Below, piece after piece: positions 16,759 through 24,704 of a stretch of DNA of 64,000 bases. Source of the stretch: JAAYYM01 sp964631375. Its GTDB lineage: Bacteria > Bacillota > Clostridia > Lachnospirales > Lachnospiraceae. Numbering within the stretch: the first letter of the stretch is position 1; the number at the start of each line of letters is the position of its first letter. The notes beneath the pieces were generated by a model. It did not search any database. It was given only the letters and a program-made list of their open reading frames with translations, and was not told the DNA's origin. The stretch covers positions 3,051-67,050 of the forward strand of contig CAZVYQ010000011.1 in the NCBI GenBank assembly GCA_964631375.1, read 5' to 3'. A program made the position numbers and the translations under genes.

Positions 16759-17832
16759 ATGAGGACTTATTTGGTAACAGGCGGTGCCGGATTCATTGGT
16801 TCCAACTATATTCAGTATATGTTTAAGAAGTATGGCTCAGAGATTAAAATCATCAATGTAGATGCATTAACCTATGCGGGGAATCTGGAAAATCTAAAAT
16901 CAGTCGAGGACAGAGACAACTATATATTCATCAAGGCTGATATCTGTGATAAGGATGCAATTTCTAAGATCTTTCATACGTATGATATAGACAGAGTCGT
17001 ACATTTTGCGGCTGAAAGTCATGTTGACAGGAGTATCAGAAATCCGGAGGTGTTTGTTCAGACGAATGTCTTGGGTACACTTGTTATGCTGAACTGTGCA
17101 AAAAATGTGTGGGAGACAGAGGATGGTTTCAAGGAAGGCAAGAAATTCCTGCATGTTTCCACAGATGAGGTGTACGGTTCTCTGGAGAATCCCGAGGATT
17201 ACTTCTATGAAACGACCCCATATGATCCACACAGCCCATACTCAGCAAGCAAGGCATCCTCGGATATGATTGTAAAATCATATATTGATACTTATCATTT
17301 TCCGGCAAATATCACGAATTGTTCCAATAACTATGGACCATATCAATTTCCGGAAAAACTGATTCCACTGATCATCAACAATACATTACAAGGCAAGAAA
17401 TTGCCGGTCTATGGTGACGGCAAGAATGTGCGTGATTGGCTCTATGTAGAGGATCATGCAAAGGCAATCGACATGGTACAGGAGCAGGGAAGGCTTGGAG
17501 AAACATATAATATCGGCGGTCATAATGAGAAGCAGAATATCGAAATCGTCAATATCATCATAGAAACCATACATGATATGCTGCCGGATTCGGATCCGAG
17601 AAAAGCACATGTGAATACGGACTTGATTACTTATGTAGAGGATCGTAAGGGACATGACAGAAGATATGCCATCGCTCCGGATAAGATCAAGGCAGAGATC
17701 GGCTGGCAGCCGGAGACGATGTTCGCAGAGGGCATCAAAAAGACCATTCAGTGGTTCTTCGAGAATGAGGAATGGATGAACAATGTAACAAGTGGTGATT
17801 ATCAGAAGTACTATAAGGAGATGTATCGATGA
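16759..17832 (+). CDS. rfbB: dTDP-glucose 4,6-dehydratase
   Basis: Cytosolic NAD-dependent SDR enzyme converting dTDP-glucose to dTDP-4-keto-6-deoxyglucose, the second step to dTDP-rhamnose. The 357 aa match the family length. Seen: Rossmann motif TGGAGFIGSNY (residues 7-17), HFAAESHVDRSI, the catalytic TDEVYG (from about 135) and YSASKASSD with Tyr161/Lys165. NRNYGPYQFPEKLIP-like substrate contacts (NNYGPYQFPEKLIPL) follow. First gene of the long polysaccharide operon; its stop overlaps the rfbA start by 4 bp. Confidence 0.96.
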   Translation: MRTYLVTGGAGFIGSNYIQYMFKKYGSEIKIINVDALTYAGNLENLKSVEDRDNYIFIKADICDKDAISKIFHTYDIDRVVHFAAESHVDRSIRNPEVFVQTNVLGTLVMLNCAKNVWETEDGFKEGKKFLHVSTDEVYGSLENPEDYFYETTPYDPHSPYSASKASSDMIVKSYIDTYHFPANITNCSNNYGPYQFPEKLIPLIINNTLQGKKLPVYGDGKNVRDWLYVEDHAKAIDMVQEQGRLGETYNIGGHNEKQNIEIVNIIIETIHDMLPDSDPRKAHVNTDLITYVEDRKGHDRRYAIAPDKIKAEIGWQPETMFAEGIKKTIQWFFENEEWMNNVTSGDYQKYYKEMYR

Positions 17833-18698
17833 AGGGAATTATTCTGGCAGGAGGGTCCGGCACCAGACTGTATCCATTGACAAAGGCGATCAGTAAGCAG
17901 ATGATGCCTGTCTATGACAAGCCGATGATTTATTATCCTCTGTCGATCTTGATGTTAGCAGGGATACGGGAGATCCTGATTATTTCAACTCCCAGGGATC
18001 TGCCGACATTTGAGAGCTTGTTTGGCTCAGGTGAACAGCTTGGATTAAAGATGTCCTATGCGGTTCAAACAGAACCGAGAGGGCTTGCAGATGCTTTTAT
18101 CGTTGGCGAAGAGTTTATTGGGAATGATAATGTCGCACTGATCCTGGGTGATAATATTTTCTATGGACAGAGTTTTTCCAAGATGCTACGTGAGGTGGCA
18201 GCGAGAGAAAAGGGTGCCACGATCTTTGGATATTATGTCAGAGATCCACGAGAATACGGTGTGGTTGAGTTTGATGAGAATGGGATGGCGATTTCCATAG
18301 AGGAAAAGCCGGAAAATCCTAAGTCCAATTACGCTGTACCAGGATTGTATTTTTATGATAATGATGTTGTAGAAATCGCAAAGAATGTGAAGCCGTCAGC
18401 AAGAGGAGAGATCGAGATCACAAGTGTCAATAATGCATATCTTGAGAGGGGTGATTTGCATGTACAGACACTGGGACGAGGTTTTGCATGGCTTGATACC
18501 GGAAGTCATGATATGCTGTTGGATGCGGCTGATTTTGTGGCAGCATTTCAAAAGAGACAGGGAATGTACATTTCCTGTATCGAAGAAATTGCATACAGAA
18601 GAGGCTTTATTAATAGGGAGCAATTGATTTCATTAGCACAACCGTTACTGAAAACCGAATATGGCAAGTATTTGATTGATGTAGCTAATGGGTTATAA
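17829..18698 (+). CDS. rfbA: Glucose-1-phosphate thymidylyltransferase
   Basis: Makes dTDP-glucose from glucose-1-phosphate and dTTP, the first step to dTDP-rhamnose. The 289-residue length is standard. The nucleotide-binding signature LAGGSGTRLYPLTKAISKQ is at the N-terminus, followed by PVYDKPMIYYPLS, the LGDNIFYG metal/substrate motif and WLDTGSHDMLLDAADFV near the end. The ATG overlaps the rfbB stop (ATGA). The order rfbB-rfbA differs from the common rfbA-first arrangement. A small lysozyme-type gene, not rfbC, follows. Confidence 0.96.
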   Translation: MKGIILAGGSGTRLYPLTKAISKQMMPVYDKPMIYYPLSILMLAGIREILIISTPRDLPTFESLFGSGEQLGLKMSYAVQTEPRGLADAFIVGEEFIGNDNVALILGDNIFYGQSFSKMLREVAAREKGATIFGYYVRDPREYGVVEFDENGMAISIEEKPENPKSNYAVPGLYFYDNDVVEIAKNVKPSARGEIEITSVNNAYLERGDLHVQTLGRGFAWLDTGSHDMLLDAADFVAAFQKRQGMYISCIEEIAYRRGFINREQLISLAQPLLKTEYGKYLIDVANGL

Positions 18699-18718
18699 GA
18701 ATCGGAGGTAGGGAGTAT

Positions 18719-21700
18719 ATGACTGGTAAAGATAAGGGGAATCTTGACCGGCTCTTTGAAGGAAATGAAGAACAGAAAAAGAAGGTTCGCAGAAGAGTCA
18801 AAAAGCAGCCGGATGGAAAGAGTAAGAGTAAAAGCCGTACATTGACGGTTGATGACATCGGACCGAGCAAATTTCGCCAAAAATCAGCAGACTGGATGTC
18901 TGATATGGAAGAGAGTGTACATCGTGAACACTCTGAGAGAAATGAAGGATTCAATCTGCGAAAATGGATGAAGTCTATGACTGCTGTTCAATGGGCAGCA
19001 GGCTTTATGGCAATCGTGCTGGTAATTACATCAGTTACCGGTACGGTAGCATATGCCAATTATCAGGGAGAACAGAAGCTGACAGAGGCTTTTGCAACAT
19101 TAGAGTCCTATGGAGAGATGGCAACTGTCTCACCACTTACGACATCAGAGCTGGAAACAGTTGATGTACCGCTTGCAATGGAAGAAGCACCGGAGAAGGA
19201 TGAAGCAGCTGTAAAGACGTTATCATTGGTTTTGACTTCCGTGGAAAAGGATCTGAAGATCAAGGTAGTAGACGGAGAAGATACGCTCGTCAAGGGTGTT
19301 GCATGGAAGGTTAATGTTACAAATGAGAAGGGAAAAGCCACCGAATTTGTAGATGACGATCAGGATGGAGTCATTCATGCGACAGATATGGCAGCAGGAG
19401 AATACTCAGTAGCTTTGTTGCCTGATGATTCTATGGCAGATTATACATTTCCGTCAGAGCCTATGACAGTTGCTGTCAAGGCCAAGGTAGAATATAAAGT
19501 TATCCAGGATATCAAGGATGAGATCAAGAAGGAATCAGAGATTAACGTAGCAGCAGAAGATACCGGCGGTAAACAGGCGGCCGATGTAGAGCAGGCACCA
19601 AAACTGACCGATACTGTAGAATTTGTGGAATCCACAAAGACGCCGAAGGGTAGTTCAAAAGATGGGTATGAGGAAGCGAAGGTAGCCTATATTGGTTCTA
19701 AAGCAGTTACAAAAGGTTTAATCAATTTATTTATGGCAACGATGGAGTCGTTGCAAATCAAGTCTAGAGCTACCTTTACAAAGACTAATTTCTTGAGTTT
19801 GCCAATAGGTTTTTTGGTTGCAGAAGAAACATCTGTAACTCCTTCAACCGAGCCTACCAAGCCTACCGAGCCGGAACCCCAAACTCCGGAAACAATTGCA
19901 GTATCAGGAATCAGTTTATCCAAATCCTCGATGGAATTAACAAAGGGAGGCACTGACAGTTTGACGGCTACAGTAACTCCTGATAATGCTACAGACAAAA
20001 ATGTATCATGGAGTTCCTCTGATAGTAATATTGCATCAGTCAATAATGGAACAGTCACAGCAATAAATGCTGGTGACGCCACGATTACCGCCTCATGTGG
20101 AGGTCAATCAGCGTCATGCTCCGTGAAGGTCACAAAGCCTGCATCAACATATACATTTTCCATTACTGCACCAAGCGGTTTAAAAGCTGGCGGTGCTGAG
20201 GGTACAATGTCTTATTCCGGTTCCGGATCTAATGGGGAAACAATCACCGGAGTAAGCTATTCCAGTAGCAATAGTGCATGTGCTTCAATGAATGGTGATA
20301 AAATCAAGCCAGTCAGTGCTGGCAAAGTTACCATTACCGGACAGGCAACATTTAGCGATGGTAATACAAAGCCTTCCAGTGTTGAGGTCACGATTGCAGC
20401 AGCAGATGTAAAGAAGAGTCTACAGATATCCGGTACATCCAGCATCAAAGTAGGAGACAGTACAACGCTCAAAGCAACTGTTGTACCGACAACGGATACA
20501 GTTACTTGGGCAAGCAGTAATCAGTCAATAGCAACTGTTGTTTCAAATACAGGAGTTGTTACAGGAAAAGCGGTTGGAACAGCAAGGATCACAGCTACCA
20601 GTTCAAGTAAAGAAACTGCTTATATAGATATTACAGTCACGGCTTCAGCGGTAAAAATAACCAAGATCGAAATGCCACAGACGATGTCTCTTGGACTGGA
20701 TGAAAAGGGAACACTTACAGCTACCGTTACCTATTCAGATAATACCACAAAGAAAAATACAGACATTACATGGAAGAGTTCTAATGATGCCATTGCAACT
20801 GTAAGTGGTGGAACAGTTACCGCAAAGGGCATTGGGGAAGCAACCATTACAGCGACATGTAACGGTGACAATACTAAGAGCTGTACTACCAAGGTTACAG
20901 TAACAAATAAATATTCTGATAATGACCAACTTTATGATTCAGCCAAGAATCCATTATACCTACTGGAGAATGGGAAGTACCGCTTGGCTTTGTATAAGGA
21001 TTATAAAGCAAATAAATCTATAAAATTATATAAGCAAGCCAAGGTAGACGAATACCTGTACACTGGTTGGCAGACAATTGATGGTTTAACTTATTACTTT
21101 AAAAAGGATAATACTAAGGTAACAGGCGAGCAGATCATAGGCGGCGTGAAATATAATTTCGCTGCAGATGGTGCTTTATCACAGGGAAATGGAACTCTCG
21201 GAATCGATGTTTCAAAATATCAGCCTAATATTAACTGGTCATCGGTCAAGGCATCCGGTATCAGTTATGTAATCATTCGTTGTGGTTATCGTGGAGCATC
21301 GACAGGAGCATTGATTGAAGATCCGTATTTTAGATCTCATATTAAGGGCGCGAAATCTGCAGGTTTAAAGGTTGGAGTATACTTCTTTACAACGGCTGTG
21401 ACAGAAGCAGAAGCGGTAGAAGAAGCTAGTATGTGTGCAGCTCTTTGTTCCGGCTATGGTTTAAATTATCCGGTATTTATGGACTGTGAGAGCAGCGGCA
21501 GACCGGGATATATGAGTCTGTCTGCAGCACAGAGAACCTCCATCATCAAAGCCTTTTGCTCGACGGTACGTTCAGCAGGATATACACCGGGAGTGTATGC
21601 GAATAAAACCTGGCTGACGAGCTATATCAATACCTCTGAGATCAGCAACTATAAGATCTGGCTGGCACAGTACAACAGTACCGTTACCTATAAGGGACGC

Positions 21701-21787
21701 TATGATTTGTGGCAGTTTACCTCCAAAGGTTCCGTCAATGGTATACCGGGTGTGGTAGATATGAATCAATCGTACCTCGGATACTAA
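18719..21787 (+). CDS. Membrane-anchored GH25 lysozyme with Ig-like domains
   Basis: Cell-wall hydrolase of 1022 aa. A basic cytoplasmic N-terminus (residues 1-88) is followed by one membrane segment (about 92-115), a linker with a Pro/Thr/Glu-rich stretch near 380-392, three bacterial Ig-like (Big_2) repeats (about 394-475, 563-640, 642-735), a choline-binding-type repeat pair (TGWQTIDGLTYYFKKDN, about 780-822) and a GH25 domain (about 825-1022). The catalytic acids are in GIDVSKYQ and FMDCESSG (about 921-925). GH25 enzymes cleave the MurNAc-GlcNAc bond. It sits between rfbA and rfbC in the same operon, so it may open peptidoglycan for polymer attachment (inference). Confidence 0.92.
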   Translation: MTGKDKGNLDRLFEGNEEQKKKVRRRVKKQPDGKSKSKSRTLTVDDIGPSKFRQKSADWMSDMEESVHREHSERNEGFNLRKWMKSMTAVQWAAGFMAIVLVITSVTGTVAYANYQGEQKLTEAFATLESYGEMATVSPLTTSELETVDVPLAMEEAPEKDEAAVKTLSLVLTSVEKDLKIKVVDGEDTLVKGVAWKVNVTNEKGKATEFVDDDQDGVIHATDMAAGEYSVALLPDDSMADYTFPSEPMTVAVKAKVEYKVIQDIKDEIKKESEINVAAEDTGGKQAADVEQAPKLTDTVEFVESTKTPKGSSKDGYEEAKVAYIGSKAVTKGLINLFMATMESLQIKSRATFTKTNFLSLPIGFLVAEETSVTPSTEPTKPTEPEPQTPETIAVSGISLSKSSMELTKGGTDSLTATVTPDNATDKNVSWSSSDSNIASVNNGTVTAINAGDATITASCGGQSASCSVKVTKPASTYTFSITAPSGLKAGGAEGTMSYSGSGSNGETITGVSYSSSNSACASMNGDKIKPVSAGKVTITGQATFSDGNTKPSSVEVTIAAADVKKSLQISGTSSIKVGDSTTLKATVVPTTDTVTWASSNQSIATVVSNTGVVTGKAVGTARITATSSSKETAYIDITVTASAVKITKIEMPQTMSLGLDEKGTLTATVTYSDNTTKKNTDITWKSSNDAIATVSGGTVTAKGIGEATITATCNGDNTKSCTTKVTVTNKYSDNDQLYDSAKNPLYLLENGKYRLALYKDYKANKSIKLYKQAKVDEYLYTGWQTIDGLTYYFKKDNTKVTGEQIIGGVKYNFAADGALSQGNGTLGIDVSKYQPNINWSSVKASGISYVIIRCGYRGASTGALIEDPYFRSHIKGAKSAGLKVGVYFFTTAVTEAEAVEEASMCAALCSGYGLNYPVFMDCESSGRPGYMSLSAAQRTSIIKAFCSTVRSAGYTPGVYANKTWLTSYINTSEISNYKIWLAQYNSTVTYKGRYDLWQFTSKGSVNGIPGVVDMNQSYLGY

Positions 21788-21837
21788 AGAAAAGCCCATA
21801 TGGGCGAAAAATCATATATTTAGGAGTGTTAAGGACA

Positions 21838-22398
21838 ATGGGAAAGATAACAGTGGAGACTTGTCACATCGAAGGACTCAAGGTGATCACACCAACCGTG
21901 TTTGGTGACAAGCGTGGATATTTTATGGAGACGTATAACTATAACGATTTCAAGGACGTTGGAATCGATATGGAATTTGTACAGGACAATCAGTCAGCCT
22001 CCAAGAAGGGAGTACTTCGAGGTCTTCACTTTCAGATCCATTATCCACAGGATAAATTGGTTCGAGTCATCAAGGGTGAAGTGTTTGATGTGGTAGTGGA
22101 TATGAGAGAGGGCTCTGCAACCTATGGAAAATGGTTTGGAGTCAGACTCTCGGAAGAGAATAAGAAGATGTTTTTTATACCAAAGGGATTTGCCCATGGT
22201 TTTTTGGTTTTATCAGACTATGCTGAATTTGCATACAAATGTACAGATTTCTATCATCCCAACGATGAGGGCGGTGTGATCTGGAACGACGAAGAGATCG
22301 GAATCGATTGGCCGATCGAGGAGGGTATGGAGCTTACGATATCCGATAAAGACACAAAATGGGGTAAACTTTCATGTCTAAAAAAGCAAGAATCATAG
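21838..22398 (+). CDS. rfbC: dTDP-4-dehydrorhamnose 3,5-epimerase
   Basis: Cupin-fold epimerase turning dTDP-4-keto-6-deoxyglucose into dTDP-4-keto-rhamnose. At 186 aa it has the family length. Motifs: FGDKRGYFMETYN, QDNQSASKKGVLRGLHFQ with the catalytic His, DVVVDMREGSATYGKW and FIPKGFAHGFLVLSD. The ATG at 21838 follows AAGGA by 2-3 bp and gives the normal N-terminus; the frame is open further upstream inside the lysozyme gene but that part is not homologous. The 3' end overlaps the exporter permease gene by 25 bp. The next enzyme, RfbD, is not in the window. Confidence 0.95.
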   Translation: MGKITVETCHIEGLKVITPTVFGDKRGYFMETYNYNDFKDVGIDMEFVQDNQSASKKGVLRGLHFQIHYPQDKLVRVIKGEVFDVVVDMREGSATYGKWFGVRLSEENKKMFFIPKGFAHGFLVLSDYAEFAYKCTDFYHPNDEGGVIWNDEEIGIDWPIEEGMELTISDKDTKWGKLSCLKKQES

Positions 22399-23357
22399 CA
22401 ATCGTTTCAGCGTTTGTACTGGCGCTGAATCTATATATCATTCTGCATCACAATCCACTTGCGGTGCAGAGTCAGGAAACCATCAAAAAGGTAATTGCAT
22501 GTATCATACTCAATGCAATCTACATTTTATTTCTGATATTGTATGAAAAAATCGTCATTTTGCCTGTAGAGCTTTATCAGAATCGCAGATTGATCTGGAA
22601 ACTGTCCAAAAATGATTTCAAGACTCGCTATGCAGGTTCCTATCTCGGAATTATATGGGCATTTGTACAGCCAATCGTAACCGTGGTGATGTATTGGTTT
22701 GTCTTTGGAGTGGTCATGCCGGGGCGTGCTGTTGCGGTTCAGGGCGATATTGAGATTCCATATATTTTGTGGCTGATTGCAGGGATTGTTCCATGGTTCT
22801 TTTTTTCCGAAGCACTTTCAAATGGAACAGGTGCACTGTTAGAATATAATTATCTTGTGAAGAAGGTCGTGTTCAAGATCAGTATTCTTCCGATCATCAA
22901 GATCATGTCTGCACTTTTCGTGCATGCTTTCTTTGTGATATTTACATTGATTTTATTTTCCTGTTATGGATATTATCCGGATCTCTATACGTTACAGGTA
23001 TTTTATTATTCGTTCTGTATGTTCGTATTTGTGCTTGGATTATCCTATATCACGTGTGCGATTGTTGTCTTTTTCAGGGATCTGGGACAGATCATTTCCA
23101 TCTGCCTACAGGTAGGGATCTGGGCAACACCAATTCTTTGGAACATCAATACATTGCCACAGGAATTGCGGTTTATCTTTAAATTGAATCCAATGAACTA
23201 CATAGTAGAGGGTTATCGCCTTGCACTTGTGGACAAGGCTTGGTTTTGGGAGCATTTTTATTCAACGGCGTACTTTTGGATCTTGACATTATGTACCTTT
23301 GCGATTGGAGCACTTGTATTCAAACGATTGAAAATACATTTCGCAGATGTACTATAG
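22374..23357 (+). CDS. wzm: ABC-2 type polysaccharide exporter, permease
   Basis: Membrane half of a Wzm/Wzt or TagGH-type exporter that carries undecaprenyl-linked polysaccharide across the membrane. 327 aa; the ABC-2 domain begins with the signature NRRLIWKLSKNDFKTRYAGS and LGIIWAFVQPIVTVVMYWFV and has six membrane segments, ending in LNPMNYIVEGYRLALVD. An extra pair of hydrophobic segments (residues 8-60) precedes the domain. The start overlaps rfbC by 25 bp and the ATPase gene follows at once. Confidence 0.93.
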   Translation: MSKKARIIAIVSAFVLALNLYIILHHNPLAVQSQETIKKVIACIILNAIYILFLILYEKIVILPVELYQNRRLIWKLSKNDFKTRYAGSYLGIIWAFVQPIVTVVMYWFVFGVVMPGRAVAVQGDIEIPYILWLIAGIVPWFFFSEALSNGTGALLEYNYLVKKVVFKISILPIIKIMSALFVHAFFVIFTLILFSCYGYYPDLYTLQVFYYSFCMFVFVLGLSYITCAIVVFFRDLGQIISICLQVGIWATPILWNINTLPQELRFIFKLNPMNYIVEGYRLALVDKAWFWEHFYSTAYFWILTLCTFAIGALVFKRLKIHFADVL

Positions 23358-23397
23358 ATAATACATGATTACAGAAATAATGAGTCAGAGGTATGAA

Positions 23398-24687
23398 ATG
23401 GAAGAAACAACAGCAATTCAGATTGAACATCTCAATAAAGTATATAAGCTGTACAACCGTAACCGTGATCGATTAAAAGAAGCGTTAGGGTTTGGAAAGC
23501 ATGTCAATTATAGAGAACATTTTGCCCTGCGTGATGTGAGTTTGTCGGTTAAAACCGGCGAAACAGTAGGTATCATCGGGACGAATGGCTCCGGAAAATC
23601 TACAATCTTAAAAATCATAACCGGTGTCTTGAACCCTACCAGTGGTATTGTCAATATCAATGGGAGAATTTCAGCTCTGTTGGAGCTTGGAGCAGGGTTT
23701 AATATGGAATTTACCGGTCTTGAAAATATCTACCTCAATGGAACCATGATCGGCTTTTCTGAGGAAGAGATCAATGAAAAGCTGCAGGATATTTTGGATT
23801 TTGCGGATATCGGTGACTTTGTGAACCAGAAGGTCAAAACCTATTCCAGTGGTATGTTTGTGCGTCTGGCATTTGCAGTAGCGATCAACATTGATCCTGA
23901 GATTTTAATAGTAGATGAAGCTCTTTCTGTAGGAGATGTCTTTTTTCAGAATAAATGCTATCGTAAGTTTGAGGAATTTAAAAAACAGGGTAAGACCATA
24001 CTATTTGTGAGTCATGATCTGTCGAGTATCAGTAAATATTGTGACAGAGTGATTCTGCTGGAGAAGGGTGAGAAGATCTCCGAGGGTGAACCCAAGGAAA
24101 TGATCGATATGTATAAAAAGGTTCTGGTAGGACAGTTGAATCAGTCCTCCAACACCAGAAAAAGTGTTGATTATCAGGGTGCAGGTCTATGGAAGGATCA
24201 GATGTCACTCAATCCCAATCTGGATGAGTACGGAAGTGGTCTGGCAGAGTTTGAGGATTATTGTGCGATTGATGAAGAGGGCATGATCACGAACAGCATT
24301 ATGAAGGGTGAGGAATGTACCATTAAGCTGCGAGTTCGTTTCTTCGAACGGATTCAAGATCCTATTTTTGCAGTTTCCTTTAAAAATATGCAGGGAACGG
24401 AAATCACCGGAACCAACACAATGTTTGAGAAAATCAATACAGGAACACCGGAACCTGGAGATGTCATGGAGGCTTCCTTTACACAGAAGGTGGATCTTCA
24501 GGGAGGCGAATATCTGATTTCACTTGGCTGTGTTGGCTACCGAGAGGGTGAATTTACTGTGTATCACAGGCTTTATGATGTATTTAATCTGACTGTGATC
24601 TCATCAAAGAATTCGACCGGTTATTATGATATGAATTCTGAGGTTTTTGTTGAAAAGGTTCAGATAGAGGACACGAAACAAATCTAG
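23398..24687 (+). CDS. wzt: ABC polysaccharide exporter, ATPase with Wzt-type C-domain
   Basis: Energises export of the finished polymer with the upstream permease. 429 aa: ABC domain (residues 8-245) with Walker A GTNGSGKST (about 61-69), signature YSSGMFVRLAFA and Walker B ILIVDEALSVGD, then a C-terminal domain (about 270-425) like the glycan-binding domain of Wzt, which in O-antigen systems reads the chain-end modification. The ATG at 23398 has AGAGG upstream; an in-frame ATG at 23365 lacks a clear site. A Wzt-type C-domain beside a methyltransferase gene suggests methyl-capped chains (inference). Confidence 0.92.
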   Translation: MEETTAIQIEHLNKVYKLYNRNRDRLKEALGFGKHVNYREHFALRDVSLSVKTGETVGIIGTNGSGKSTILKIITGVLNPTSGIVNINGRISALLELGAGFNMEFTGLENIYLNGTMIGFSEEEINEKLQDILDFADIGDFVNQKVKTYSSGMFVRLAFAVAINIDPEILIVDEALSVGDVFFQNKCYRKFEEFKKQGKTILFVSHDLSSISKYCDRVILLEKGEKISEGEPKEMIDMYKKVLVGQLNQSSNTRKSVDYQGAGLWKDQMSLNPNLDEYGSGLAEFEDYCAIDEEGMITNSIMKGEECTIKLRVRFFERIQDPIFAVSFKNMQGTEITGTNTMFEKINTGTPEPGDVMEASFTQKVDLQGGEYLISLGCVGYREGEFTVYHRLYDVFNLTVISSKNSTGYYDMNSEVFVEKVQIEDTKQI

Positions 24688-24704
24688 AACGGAAGGAAAA
24701 AAGT

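Noticed and set aside
21794..21805. Palindrome GCCCATATGGGC after the lysozyme gene
   Set aside because: Short, no loop and no T-tract; the operon seems to continue through it.
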